From the NCBI GenBank assembly GCA_000827265.1, contig KN834814.1, forward strand, positions 211,273 to 275,272: DNA of 64,000 nucleotides. The letters run 5' to 3'. How positions within the stretch are numbered: the stretch's first letter is position 1; each line of letters opens with the position of its first letter. The DNA is from Collybiopsis luxurians FD-317 M1 (lineage: Eukaryota; Basidiomycota; Agaricomycetes; Agaricales; Omphalotaceae). The notes below the pieces were generated by a model, which worked only from the letters and a program-made list of their open reading frames with translations, did no database searches and was not told the DNA's origin. Below, one piece after another: positions 11,383-26,475 of this stretch. Made by a program: the position numbers and the translations under genes.

Positions 11383-12484
11383 ATGTTTACGAATAAATAT
11401 CCGCGTTGAAACGATCCTAACGACGATCATCGTACCATAAGTAAAAAATAAGAGCACTAGAGGTATGGAAACCCTCGAACTACACAAATTACGGCTGCAG
11501 AACTAGGTCGATTGGACAAGCAAGGGTTCAGGATATTTTCAACTGATAATGTTCTGCATCCTTTCTGCTCATCATTGCAACCGTTCTATTGACCACCGTT
11601 TTCATCATTTTTCTTATTGAGCAAGTTGAAAGTTTAATATCAAAGAACATAGAGACAACCATTGAATCGACAGCTTTGACGTCGAAAGGAGATTGAGGCT
11701 TCTTGACGAAAGAAAGGCAGGGTGGCAACTGAGGAAGCGGGAGCTATGTGGCAACGGGCGCTTTTGGGCGCCTCTCCAGCTAGAACGTTCGTTTATTGAA
11801 AATCAATTTATTCGTTCCCTAACTTCCGTTGCTAATACACCGTGTCGCCGACGCGTTTTGGTGTGGGCTTATATCCTTGACTCATAGCTTTGCCTCGTTT
11901 GTACCACGCTGATGCCCTAAACGTGTTTGAAATCTCCATGTTCTTGCGAAAAAGTCGGGAAAATGTCGTGCCTCGCCCAGGTTGAAAGTCGCAGGAAGGG
12001 CCCTTAAGTTCATCAAATTGACGTCCAGAATCCAGATCGCCCGGACCTCCGTTTATCCCAAGAAATAGACATGGTATTCTCCTGGATGCAAGATAGCTCT
12101 GGCCTTCAAGCTCCAAGCTCCAAGACTCGCTTGGGGGCTAGCAGTTCATGCAAATTACCCCTAAGCCTCCGTTTTCACGGAATGAAAAAGCTATTCCAAC
12201 CAGACTTCGCCGTCGTCGCAAATGAAGTGAAGTAGCTGTTAGATCTCATTCTGAGACGTCAAACCTGCGCTCCGCACGCGTCCCTTTAATGTTGTCGTCA
12301 AATACACCCAAAAACCACAAGATCGTCGCTAACAATAGGGCCATGCCGGTAAACTCGATCTTGTTCGACTTGACTACATGTGCACTCCGCTGATATCTTG
12401 TTTTTTTATTTAGGTCACACGAGTTCAGCAAGTTAATGGCAACTCCACAGAAAAGACCACCTTTGAAGAGAGGCCAGCATTACC
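11383..12484. other. Intergenic between divergent genes
   Basis: About 1.1 kb between the divergent secreted repeat gene and the MFS exporter. Short frames exist on both strands (11832-12116, 12246-12431), but none has family similarity or a sensible exon continuation. An ATG at 12436 opens a 98-codon frame that overlaps the exporter in another frame. Confidence 0.45.
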
Positions 12485-14081
12485 ATGAACTCCTATCATT
12501 CAGAACCAAAATTCAACAATCCTTGCGATGCATTCACCTCAACTCAACGTTTTTTCATTCTCGCAATCGTTTGTCTTGCAGGAATCCTGTCCCCTCTTTC
12601 TTCGTTCATGTATACTCCAGCTCTTCCGGCCCTCGCCCAATCTATCGGCGTCCCTATTTCGAAAATCAATCTTACAGTCACAGTTTATCTCGTCTTCGGC
12701 GCGATCTCACCTTTTGTCTGGTCCAGCATTAGTGAAGTCTATGGCAGACGATTAGTCTATGCCGTGACTTTGCTCGTTACCATGGCCTCGAGTCTTGGAT
12801 TGTGCTTCACACAGTCGTTTGCAGTAGTATTGGCATTGAGGGCATTACACGCAATCGGATGCTCTTCTGCCCGAGCTATTGGTTCTGGAGTTATCAGGGA
12901 CGTTGTTCCTGTGCAGATCAGAGGAGGGTATATGGGATTCTACAGTGCTGGAGTCGGCGCAGGCGCAGCTTTTGGACCTGTATTGGGTAAAAATTATCTT
13001 GGTAGCCGCTGCGAGCCTCTACTGATACTATTACATTTAGGGGGCATTCTCGCACAATATTCGAGCTGGCATGGTATATTCTACTGTTTGGCTGCTCTAT
13101 CCTCGTTCACTTTCACTTGTGTCATTCTTTTCTTTCCTGAAACCTTACGAGGCAGGATGAATTCCGAGTCTCCACGCTTTCTTCAGCCCCCAATACGCAT
13201 TCTCTGTCCTCGGAACAGCCACATCTCGCCGGTGGCGTCGGCGGATGAAGTACCAAACCGCAACAAGATCAATCTTTTAGGTCCGTTCGGAATACTCCGA
13301 TATCCAGACGTACTTTGCATCCTCTTGGTAATGGGTGTGTGTTATCTCGCGTGGCAGGACAATATCGTAGCTGCGACCTCGATATACTCGACGGACTATC
13401 ATCTAGACGAAGCCAAAATTGGTTTAACTTATCTTTCCAATGGCGTTGGCGGCCTACTCGGGAACATCGTCATTGGCAAGGTTTTGGACCGCGCATATGA
13501 ACAGCAACGACTGATTGAATCAGCGTTGGGGGACACAGAGAGCGAACCGCATTCTAGAAAGAATTCGGTGTCAACTGAAAACTCGGATCCTACTCCTGAT
13601 CGCAAACTTATCTTCATAGAAAAGGCTCGTTTGCGGTCCTTGGCATACAGCATTCCAGCCTTCGCTCTCTGTATATTTGCTTTTGCGGCATTGATACAAG
13701 CTGGTACTCATATCGCATTTCCGATTATACTTTCCTTTTGGATCGGCTGGTGGAACAGCTTTATTCTGGCGCCGTCCGGTGAGCTAAACTTTCGTTCGGT
13801 CTCAACGTGTCATTAACGATAAGTTTTCCTCCCTCTTAGCGACTCTCATGATCGACCTTTTCGAGAACTCGGCTTCGATTGCGTCGGCGACGATGAACCT
13901 CGTCCAGGGCATTTTCGGTGCTGTCGGGTCTGCTACTATTGCATTGATGATTGGAAAGCTGAATGTTTGGTGGTCTTTTTTTCTCTTGGGCTGTCTGTGT
14001 CTGCTGGTGCTGCCTCTGACTTTCGTGCAACGTGCAATAGGCTTGAGATGTCGAAAGAAAAGGGAAGATATAAGCAATTGA
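12485..14081 (+). CDS. MFS drug:H+ antiporter-type exporter (DHA1, Qdr/Aqr1-like)
   Basis: Twelve-helix proton-coupled exporter of the DHA1 branch; substrates in the family include drugs, polyamines and organic acids. The ATG at 12485 begins MNSYHSEPKFNNPCDAF; TM1 follows as FFILAIVCLAGILSPLSSFM with YTPALPALA, typical of the group. The motif A loop reads SSISEVYGRRLVY, and motif C in TM5 reads GFYSAGVGAGAAFGPVLG, interrupted after G by an intron (about 12987-13040) before GGILAQYSSWHGIFY. FFPETLRG ends the first half. The central loop holds a Ser/Glu-rich segment near 13510-13610. A second intron (13780-13839) precedes the exon with MIDLFENSASIASATMN and the last two helices; the stop is at 14079-14081. 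The length, about 500 residues, is normal. It converges on the carboxylesterase gene. Confidence 0.85.
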
Positions 14082-14962
14082 ACTCAAAGGCGCTGCGTAT
14101 CTCTGCGTATGTGTATTCTATAATTTATGGAATTCTCGACTACTATTTATTCGATAAGGACTACGTGTACCTTAAAGCTTACGAAGTATCTGGTTATACT
14201 CAAGTATGTACATAAATCACCTGTAGTTCAAACTAGATTAGGTAACGTTTGGTAATGAAAAGTGTTCAGATCTTGTGGAAATGACGGATTTATTGAAATG
14301 TCACTAAGTGGCGAGTAGTGTTGTTGATATTTACAGCTTTGCCTTTTCCTTTGTTGTGCAATCGATGGTATTAGTCCCGCATACTGATTAAAATCTGAGA
14401 TTCTGTTCGATTTCTACTTTGTAAGGTACAAAAAATCAGGTACTTATGCGGCACTAGAGGCATATACATCGACATCTGCTATCGACGAAATCTCTGGGCG
14501 TTCTTCGGCGCCTCGGCGGTTCCGGTTAAGCGCCTCAGCCTTTTACTTTTGGTCCACTCCCCGCACCCTGTTTCCCAGTGCTTTTATCTCTAGATGCGCT
14601 AGGTTTAGCTCCCAATGGAGCTGCTTCCCGTCTTCCTAGTCAAATGACTTATTCATGGCCCGCTTTGACCTTCCAGGCACCCATCCCCCGTTCTCGTGTC
14701 AAATGCGGCATCTGTCGTCTCGAATTTGCCTTTCCGTTTAACTTTCAGTGCTTTCAACCTTCATTGATTCGATAAATCCCTTTTTTGGGGGGTTACCCTA
14801 CGTACTTGACACTACATAACGTGGAACTCTCCTAGTTACATGACGCTGCTGGACTTGTAACCAAAGTTTTCAACGTTGTAATTCTTCGCCAAGCGAGTTG
14901 ATGCTATCCAATCAAGCAGTTGAATCAATGTTTCATTGAGGAAAAAAGAATACGAGTTCTAC
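14082..14962. other. Intergenic between convergent genes
   Basis: About 880 bp of 3' flanks. A 65-codon plus frame at 14578-14775 shows no recognisable content. If the carboxylesterase has one more small exon it would lie at 14880-14960. Confidence 0.4.
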
Positions 14963-16956
<1,994 letters not shown>

Positions 16957-18369
16957 GGTTGAAGACTAGGTGGGGGATTGAGCGAGGGCTCGAGAACTCA
17001 TCCGCTGGGGATCCGGGGGTTTTAAGCAGTCTGATTGAAAGGAAGTTGTATATTTCGAGCTTCTGATGCTGAAGATGAATGTACATAGGTGTCTGCTGAC
17101 CCCCATTGAACAAAGGAAAGAGCAGAAGACGGAGAACTGCATGAAGTTCTACGTTACCCTATGAGTACGAGAAGCTGGGCTCCAGTGTGACGGTCGAAAG
17201 AATAGTTGGAAGCATCTTTTGAATAGCTCCGTAATTGAAGAATCTGAAGGAGGAAGGTTAATGAGAATGGGGACGTGGGATGAAAGAACAGGCCAAAGAA
17301 CTAAGTCCCAAGTAGGGTCGGACATGTGGCCGCCGACAGTATTATTGCCTAAAAATGCCTAGAAATTGTACAGCGTGATTACGGTCAACGGCAAAGAATA
17401 ACCCGAGCTTGCAGACCCAAATGCCGAACTTGCCTTTTACATATACCACACTCCCTTCCGGCTCCGCTCTGAAGTAGCACATTCCCACTGAGAAAATTCG
17501 TGTGCCCACATACATGAGCCATGTCGCACAGCTGAAGCATTCACGGGGAAGGCACTGAGCAGCAAGCTTACGCGTTTGTGTCCTTGTAATAGCTCGAAAT
17601 TCCCCGATCAAGCGGCTGATAAGTACAGCTTTGACCTTGCCTCTATTGGGTTTGTACTGTGGATTATGAGCGCTTCCTCCAATTCATAATGAGATGTATT
17701 CATGATGAACTCGATCTCCTTCGACGACATCTGGGCAAAACATCAAATTAGAACTAGAAGACTCACATACATATCGATGCATCGGGTGTTTCCCTCCATG
17801 ATTATTCGATGATTTTGTACATATCCTTGGTAATTTGCCGTTTAAAGGAATCTTACTGCTCAAGAAAGATACGTTTCATTGTCTGAGAAAGCTTTATTTG
17901 AAAAATATTGGGAGAGAAAAACTGAAAACGCTGCAGAGTTGAATGCAACCCCTCAAGTCCTTGACAACGGTTCCCGCGTGATCTGTGGGAAACCTCCGCA
18001 CTCGAGGAGCTTTGGGGTTGGCTACTACAGATTTGTACATCGCCGTGGTACAAGCTGTGTCTCCCTTTTCTCTCTCCCTTTTCGTTCTCCATATAATACC
18101 CCAGTTCGATACCGACTCGAAATCCAGAGCTATTCTTCCACACGGAGGCCAAAACAGATATACCCATTCATCCAGCCCGCCCCGACAAGTAATACAACTT
18201 GTATTGGCTAAAGGCGATGAATATTGGTTGTCGGAACTGATCCTACTTGACGACAAATTATTATTGGAATCTTATCCACGGGCCCTTTAATTTTGAACGG
18301 ACTAGTGACCGTTGAGGACCTATCGTAGTACATCCTAGAGCTGTGGTGAAGGTGGCCAAAACTGCAATA
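16957..18369. other. Long intergenic region
   Basis: About 1.4 kb between two divergent genes. Overlapping short frames on both strands at 17853-18290 exclude each other and show no domain. I see no supported gene. Confidence 0.45.
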
Positions 18370-21300
18370 ATGGTTGTTTCAGCCTCTACTGAGTCAGAGA
18401 CGGTCTCTTCAGTGAGTATTGGCTCAACTTTTTCTCAGATACTGTACTGATTACCCGCCAGAATCTGAACAGACGTCTCCCTCCTTCGCTCAATCTCGCC
18501 AAAGCAAAACAAGCCACTGATGCTGCTTATGCCCATTCCATACAGCTCGACGATAGCGCCGAAGATAATGAGAGTGGGAGTACTTCAGGTGAAGATGTAG
18601 ATGCCGATTCCGAAGTTCAGGTTGCACATATACGTCCCAGAGGCCTGGATGAATCCCATCCAAGTGACTCCTCAGATTCTTCCATCGACATCGAGGAGGA
18701 GTTTGCACATCTCGACCAACTCAGAAAAAATGTCAAAAAGAATCTCAAATTACGCCCAATAAAGTCTTCCAGCACTCTGCGGAATATCGACACAAATCCT
18801 ACAGTATCCAGTCCGATTTCGCCCAATAGTGCAACTTCCGCTTATTTTACGCCTTTGGATGACCAGCCCCCAGCAGGGAATGCTTTAACCAAAATGACAC
18901 CTAAATCTTCGTCGCTTCTCAGTGCAGGCCTCAGTCCACCCCTTGCTCCTCCTCGAACGCCGTTTACTCCTCGTACGCCGTTTACACCGGGCACTGCTGG
19001 CGCGTCTACTACGCCGCACACACCCTATACGCCACCCGTATATACCTCCACATTACACACGCCACGAGCAATTTCCGCTAGCGACTTGTACGCTTTGCTC
19101 AGCCCAGAGCCCCACAGGCCCAACACATTTCCTCTTGTGATCGACACTCGACCACTTATTACTCACAATTCCTTTCACATTCGCCACTCTGTTCCCATTG
19201 CCATCCCATCTCTGATCCTGAAACGATCGCGAAAACCTGGATTTGGTCCAGGCGGAAAGGGATCGCAATTCACGAGCATGCACTCGTTGAAGCAGTTTAT
19301 CACCTCTGACCACGGGAGGGCTGTGTTTAATGTTTTATTGGGAGAAGATGAACAATCAATTACCAACGAAGGAGGCTTGTGGAATGGCGATGTAATTGTG
19401 TATGATGAAGATATGGATGTCAAGGATCGAACTAATCCGAGTTCAACTCCGTGGGCCCTGATTGGGGTAATTCAAAGCTTACTAGATGCAGCAGCTTCTG
19501 CTCGGCCGCCTTCCATACCTTCCGCCGCGTTGACGGTTCCAACGGATCTTAGCTCTGCTCCCGAAGAAGTAAAAGTGGGCAGGGCCGATTATCTCGAAGG
19601 TGGCATAGGACACGCTGGACATGATTCGCAACTGCAGACATTGATTGTGGGGGATGGAGAAGATGGCGCCTTTTTCTCATCTTCCGTTGCTACTGCTCCC
19701 ATCCAGCCCCAACAGTTTCCCCAGCCTTCAGCACCCACTGCGGCTCCGAAAGGACGTAAAGGTCCACCACCATCACTCGGACTAGGGGGTGTGGGGGGAT
19801 TATTCCAGCTAGATACACATCAAGCTGGTTACAAGACCCGGGGCGAGGTTCTAATCGACCAAAGTCTCAATAGTGCTTCCACCATTGCCAGTGCAGCTCC
19901 ACTGGATAGTGTGGATAGTGACCGGACGGAACGACCTCTCCACTCAACAATGCCCTTGCAATCCAGTTCTTTGTCTGCCCAAATCCCCATTTCAACACAC
20001 TCCGATGAACACGTCCTATCTTCTGTTCCACCAGATACTGAATCCATCAATCCTTCCCCATTACCTATGATGCCTTCCTTTTCTGCATCATCCCTTTCGC
20101 GACCTCCTGCTGCATCTTCTTCTTCCCATCTCTTCCCCTATTCGCATCTACCAGCTGGTGGCCTCTCGCCAGAGGTTTCATCTGGATTAACTCCTGATAC
20201 CGCATTCAAGACGCCATTTACATCGCTAGCTGATCCTACACCGTCACCTCCACCGAGTACAATCAACTTTTCGCTAGGTAGTGCTGCAGGACATTCGGCG
20301 AATGTAGGTGGCGGATTCAAGCGACCGCCACCGCCTGCACACGTAAATAAGCGACCCTCAGCCCCCAATCTCCGTGTAGGGACTTCAGGTTTGTTCTTTA
20401 ATGATCCTTATTCTGCGTACTTACTGATCAAGCGAATACTAATCAGTTCCCCCTGCGCCTGCACCTCCTGTGCCTGCGGGTCCTCCGCCGGGCAAGCGTT
20501 TACCGAAACTGAGCTTGAATACCGGAGGTGTAGGCGGTCTAGGAGTTGGAGGAGAGAGGGGGACAGGTTTCGGTGGCGGAGCTGGGGGGAGTCTTGGACG
20601 GAGAGCAGGAACAAAACTCAGAAGTGCGACAGTTGGTGGTGGGCCTGGACCTGGTGGCCATTGGGGAGGTGAATACGACCTACCTTGTTTCTGTGTGACT
20701 TTGTCCCCTCACTTTATTGTCTAGATCGCGAATCCCAGTTCCTCAATTCCAACAGTCTTCGCGCCTTTGGTGGTGGTAGTTTGTCGAATCTCATTGCCGA
20801 GCCCGACACATTTGCATTTTCACCCACTTCGAACGCAAAAAATCCCTTCCAATCTCTCGTTCTCCCTATGCCTTCGAACACCGCCAACACTGGTTTACAT
20901 CCTCCATCTCCCTCACATCTCAATCTCACCCACTCCAATCATCGTGTAACACCCAGCCCACCTGGTTCCGCACGGCTCTTTGGGTCGTTCGCCAACGCTA
21001 TTGACCGCAAGCCTCCCCCTAGTCCTGGGTTTGCTCAGACTAGTTTTGGCAATGTTGGATTTCCCATTGGAGCTGGAGGTAGAAAGCACTCCGCTCCAAC
21101 GATACCCCTTCACAAGAAAGAATCTGGATCAAATATTCAAGCAGATTGGGGATCGAGTTTGGGTTTGTTGAAGAAGGCTTCAGGACAGAGTCTGTCCAAA
21201 TATAGGGAAGATAGAGGTCAAGATCCAGAACCTTCTTCTCCAACGTCGAGTGATAGGAGCGAGAGGAGTAGTGCTGAGAGTGAGAATGAGAGTCAAGCGT

Positions 21301-23324
21301 CACTGACATCTCTATCGTCGATTTCCTCCATGAACTCATCGTCATCTTTGAACTCTGAAAAGCCAAGTGAGCTATTACCATCGATGGAGGGCAGACATGG
21401 GAGAAGCGACAGCGTTAGCAGTGCCAGTAGCTCCGGTGGCCCCAAAACAGCGTACTACACCCCTCCGCATACCCCGACCCAAGCCGAAGTCGGTGTTTTC
21501 CCTCCTTCAGCACATCCCTCGCGGGGACTCAAATCTCATTCTTCTTTCTTTGGGTATGATGAAGAAGGAACAGGTGAGGGAGGTGTACATGGAACCGGTC
21601 ATCCCCCAAATCTCAATCTCTCTCACCTTTCCAACGCTCAAACGCCGAGACGAGATGAAGACGAGTACGAACATCCGCCCACCCCACGTACTGCTCGGCC
21701 CGAGGAGGAATCTGGATCTGGGATGGGGTTCCCGAAAGCCCCTGATGGATCTGGCCCTCTACTTCCACCTGCGCTTTCTGAACATGGGTTTTATGGGCAA
21801 GAGTATGAAGAAGATGAAATGTATCAGAGGTATTCATATTCGGCTTATCCTGCTTCCCCGATACATGAAAAGGCCTCGTTTGGCGGGTCGTTCGGCGGGT
21901 CGTTCGGTTACCCTGAACATCCGTATGGCGACCGAGAACGCTCAACCTCGTTTTCGTCCCTGTATCCACCCCCATCGACGGATTCGGTAGATTCGGAAGG
22001 GGACGGGGATGATCCGATGAGTTTTACAGTGTCGACAATTTTGCCAGGATTTTTGTTCCTCGGTCCGGAACCTACGAGTTGGGACCATGTGAAGGAGTTG
22101 AAGGAGCTTGGAGTGAGGAGAATTGTCAATTTGGCAGCAGAATGTGGGCCGGACGATTGGGGACTTGGGTTGGATAAGCCAGGGGATCATGACGGGGATG
22201 CCAAGGAGGTCAAAGAGGGTGATGGTAGTACTAGTCCGAAGGAAAGCGGATTCGAAAAGTATTTCAAAGTGCCAATGAGAGATACTGTGGAAGAAGATGG
22301 CATTGGACGAGGGGTTAGAGTGGTTTGCGAAATGTTAGGTATGTATAACTGAGTACATGGTCGTTCGAAACACTTGAACTCACAATCTCACCTCACGCCA
22401 GATCATGCCCGCTTACTATCTGCCCCAGTCTACGTCCACTGTAAAGCCGGGAAATCTCGATCAGTGACGGCGGTCATTGCGTATCTCATTCATGCAAATC
22501 ACTGGCCGTTATCCAAAGCGTATTCCTTTGTTCTGGAACGTCGAAAAGGCATCTCTCCCAACATTGGTTTCGTTTCTGAACTCATGGGTTTCGAGGAAGA
22601 AGAACTCGGCGGTAAGAGCGGAGGTGTGAGCGGTGCAGCTTGGGGTGCCGGAAAATTTGCCAAGCATCAGCATCGACCGGCAGGCGGGGCAGCAAACCTT
22701 CCACAGCCTAGTGCACCAGCGGCAACAAGAGAAGAGGGTTCAGGCGGGAATGAAGCTACCGGTTCGAGTAGTAATAATCCCGCCGGGTATGGGGCAGTCG
22801 CTTCGACGAAGAGACCTGGCCATTTAAGGGAGAGTATGCCTCCGCCAACTACTTATGCGCATCATGGGTACTCCTTGTCTGTCACGGAACCTAGCACCAC
22901 ATCGCATTTCCTTGCTGGCGATGGTGAATCTGTCAGCGCAAGTGGCAATGGAAGTGGAAGCAATAGTGCTTCATCGTCTACGACGGCGAGTCCGGAGCTT
23001 AACGGTGAATATCGGGCTGGAGCTTCGTACGGGACTTCTGGCCAGGCGCCGATGGGTCCGTCATTCCCGCCTTTGTCGGCTGGTGGAATATTGGCCCTCG
23101 GAGATGCTGCACAGGAGTTAGAAGTGAGGGATGCGAGTGGGAGGTATAGACATGCGCGGAGAGCTCCTGTAAACGAGACAACACTACAGCCGATGCGAAG
23201 GGTGAGCAAGGCTGGGTTGGAGAGTGGAGAGTTCTTCTACAGCGATGGTAAGGTGGTGTGGGGTGATGCAGAAGACGAGGAAGCGCTGGCAGTTGAGGAC
23301 CCTACCAATGTTAAAGAGGTATAA
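18370..23324 (+). CDS. Dual-specificity phosphatase with N-terminal rhodanese-like domain
   Basis: Tyr/Ser-Thr phosphatase, by architecture a MAP-kinase phosphatase (rhodanese/CDC25-like module plus DSPc). The ATG at 18370 gives MVVSASTESETVSS; a short intron (to 18461) leads to a long second exon. FPLVIDTRPLITHNSFHIRHSVPI marks the start of the rhodanese-like region; the Asp and Arg are typical and no catalytic Cys is obvious, consistent with substrate docking. Several hundred Ser/Pro-rich residues follow, with S/T-P sites (TPRTPFTPRTPFTP, TPPHTPTQ) that could be kinase targets. The DSPc domain begins PGFLFLGPEPTSWDHVKEL; its loop is VYVHCKAGKSRSVTAVIAYL (H-C-x5-R, intact), followed by ERRKGISPNIGFVSEL. 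Introns lie near 20392-20445, 20669-20724 and 22340-22400. About 1,500 residues, far above the usual 300-700. RKNVKKNLKL near residue 80 resembles a MAPK docking site (weak). Confidence 0.85.
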
Positions 23325-23864
23325 GCGGGGACGGTGGAAGCTTTTATGTCCACCTGCCGCAGATCCAGCAAGGTATGTCTACTTGTGGGCCTTCTTTTCT
23401 GCAATGTTTATTGAAGGTCTTTCGTAATAATTCAGACGTCCGCTTGCATATATCTCGCCGGGCCCGTCATTCGACGTGTGTATATGTATGGCTTGATTAA
23501 CCAAAAATTTACTTCTAGGAAATGCTCTGTCAGTCGACGGCGCTAGTCTCCTAAACTTTTTGTCCCTAACTTTCGCTCTCCCATTTCATCTTTCATCTGG
23601 TCCTCATTCTGTCTCCATTCTTCCATTGTTAACCTGGGTCTCTACTTATCATTGGATCATTCCTTTCATTGACAGTCTCATACTCTATTGCCTTATTATG
23701 CTATTATATTATTAGCTTGAGTATCTTTGCATATCATGAATTCTATTCCTGAACAGCAAGTGTCCAAGCAAGAAATCTTTGGCGCCTAAAAATGTCAAAA
23801 CGTGATTTATCAATTTTTCCATCAGTGAGTCACCTGCTGTGATCTCATTCTCCCTTCCACCACA
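23325..23864. other. Intergenic between phosphatase and CCT genes
   Basis: 540 bp, pyrimidine-rich towards the downstream start, as expected for a fungal promoter and leader. No gene seen. Confidence 0.45.
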
Positions 23865-25448
23865 ATGGAGCCTTCAGCTTCCAATGACCAGCACAAAGAG
23901 CCTCGAAAAACTCTGCCGCGAAAACGATCTTTTGGAAAATACCCATCTTCAAAAGTAACGGATTCCCCTGCGTACGACGCGTCCGAGGAAGATAATGATC
24001 CCACCGATGTAGACGATGCCGCTAGCTCTGTTAGCGTCCCCGCGCCGTCTTCGTCTTCAAGGACCAGAACATTGGCTGCTGTTGGACTACTTAAAGCATC
24101 CGGCAACTCGACTATGACCAGAAGACATCATCTCGCTTCATCTTTTCTTTCAGATTCGGATGGTGTAGATTCACCTACCTACGACGGCGACATAGAAAGT
24201 TCGACTACAGCTGGTCCAGAAAGTCCTCACCCGCACCCACCCTTACCAAGATTGGGTCATCATCATTCGATGAGCTCAACTTCGACGCTCAACACGCCAG
24301 CCTTGCCAGGAAGCGGCACCACGACGGATTATATTGAGACACCTGGAACAGAGGAACCGAGTACTGCTCTCCCTTCTTCTGCGCAAGATCACCCTGCATT
24401 CTTAGCGCTGCCTTCTGATCACTATCCGGTATCTGAGCCGGAAGTGCCTTCCGCTATACCCAATGCTCTATCTTTCAATCCGGCCGCATTAAAGGCAGAG
24501 GATATTCAGGGTTTTGTGCAAAGGGCAATTGACGGCGCGCCTATGGAAGGTTCCGGAGCTCAACGGGCATACAAAATCAATAGGCAGCCAGAAAATAGAC
24601 CTGTACGAATCTACGCTGACGGTGCGTTCATCGATATCGTTTTCTCCAAGCACGTTTGTTCCTTTTTTCTTACGTTTGGGTTTTTTCACATGTTATCATG
24701 GGACTGGCACATACTCTTTTTCTCCTTTTTTTTCGCTCTCCGCTCAACCTACCCTGGGTTCTTCTCCTTTCGGTGGTATTATCACGTATTCAAATGACGT
24801 GAATCATCCTTAGGTGTCTACGATCTCTTTCATTTTGGGTTTGTTCACGCCAATATTCACGTTCATACTGTTCGTTTGACCGCCATTTCCCATCTCCACT
24901 AGACATGCACTTCAATTACGCCAGGCAAAGCTATCCTTTCCCTCCGTATATCTGCTAGTTGGAGTGTGTTCAGATGAGCTCGTGAGCACGCACAAAGCCA
25001 GAGCCATCATGTCTCATGCAGAAAGGTGCACACTTATTTTGATGTTTAGTTGAGCCATTCTCACAAGCGCGTAGATTGGAGGCTGTCCGTCACTGTCGCT
25101 GGGTAGACCAAGTCGTACCAGAAGCACCATGGATCGTCACGCCAGATTTTCTTGAAAGATACCAGATTGACTACATCGCACATGACGAGGATCCATACAA
25201 AGCTGAAGGTTTAGGGCATGATGATGTCTATGCGGAAATCAAGAAGGCTGGCAAGTCGTGACTTTTGTAGTCCATAATCAGCGCAATACCTAATGTTCGA
25301 AACAGGCAAGTTCCTTCCTACAAGACGAACTCCAGGAATCTCGACGTCGTCCCTCTTGGAGCGGATTTTGGATATGTACAAAGATGGAGTGATGGATCGT
25401 AAGCTGAAAGGAATGGGCAGAGGTGACTTGATGAAAGGCGGAAACTGA
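23865..25448 (+). CDS. PCT1: Choline-phosphate cytidylyltransferase
   Basis: Makes CDP-choline from CTP and phosphocholine, the regulated step of the Kennedy pathway to phosphatidylcholine; acts on nuclear/ER membranes. The ATG at 23865 gives MEPSASNDQHKEPRKTLPRK. About 240 residues of Ser/Pro/Asp-rich N-terminus precede RPVRIYADGVYDLFHFGH, the HxGH nucleotidyltransferase signature, spread over three exons. Then YLLVGVCSDEL, HAERLEAVRHCRWVDQVV, APWIVTPDFL, YIAHDEDPY and RRTPGISTSSLLERIL (the R-T-x-G-I-S-T motif; Pro replaces the usual Glu). It ends KLKGMGRGDLMKGGN with the stop at 25446-25448. The last intron (25251-25305) has a GC donor. The long C-terminal amphipathic lipid-sensing region of animal CCT is not evident; whether another exon follows is uncertain. 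Confidence 0.9.
25251..25305 (+). other. GC-AG intron in the CCT gene
   Basis: The donor reads GCAAGT instead of GTAAGT and the acceptor is ACAG. Only this splice joins KKAG to KFLPTRRTPGIST in frame; using the nearby GT would shift the frame and destroy the conserved motif. Confidence 0.75.
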
Positions 25449-26475
25449 CGGGGCAGGAATGATCGAGACCAATCGATTCATCTTTTCGCATTCATTTTCA
25501 TCAGTTCGGAGGGTGGGTAGTCTGTCACTCGTTTTCACTCAGCGCGTAACATCTTGTTTTGGGGCCGATACACATATCCTTAATCATGGTATCCTAATCA
25601 TTTTGTGTACTATATGACATCGTAGGTTCAACTTTCTTTGATAGACCATGCACAGCGAATCATTTGAAATCTTCTGTGCGACGGAATTCAGTTTGTGGTT
25701 TCTCATGACATTGTATTAACTTGAACATCTCGCTAAAGAAGTATGATATTGATCTTCAAATGATTTATGAAGAAATTTTACGTTTTTCATCCCTCTTTTT
25801 CATGTGGACACCCTAGGTAATAAATATCTGCTTCCAAGGTCAGAAACGCTCGGTAAAGCTTGCTTTGACAATTACCAGATTAGGAAAGTACGGAATCCGG
25901 GTGCGCGGTCGCAACCAGTTTCTTCCTCCCACAGATAGGATTCTCATCAGTATTATGGCCTCGAGATGAGCCAGGGACTATAAGACATTGGGTTAGCCGA
26001 AGAAGAGACGATATCCTGCCAAAAGAATCAGTTCTGAGACCGGCCGCGCATACGGTTTCTCATAAGAGGCTCTATGACATTGCATCTAACTCGGGGTACA
26101 TCACAGTTGACGCGAATGAAGTACTAAGTAAGTATTTACGCCAAACTTACGCAGTGCCACAACCTCGCCTCACCTTCTTCGATAGTCATTTCGAATTAGT
26201 CCAAGTGAGGGGTCGTTTCCCTTTCCGGTACCGGCCTTTTTGTCTGCCATACAGTATAGCCTGGCTAGGTTCACGAAGAATAAGTCGTTCGTGAACAAAC
26301 ATACTCACGCATCCCACTTGTCGATTTTTCGCGTCTAAAAATAACGAGCCGAAACTAAGCGACAGGGCTCGGCAAGGACTCGGCTCATCGGACCAGTCGA
26401 TTTTACCGACAACATTGCGATTGACACATAAATAAGGAAGGTCCCACCAACCGCTGATAACCTCGACGTTGCAAG
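25449..26475. other. Intergenic, CCT 3' flank and aldo-keto reductase promoter
   Basis: About 1 kb. A 98-codon minus-strand frame at 26186-26482 overlaps the reductase start and shows no domain. No gene supported. Confidence 0.45.

Noticed and set aside
17853..18290. Overlapping frames of 100-120 codons on both strands
   Set aside because: They exclude each other and have neither motif nor consistent codon pattern.
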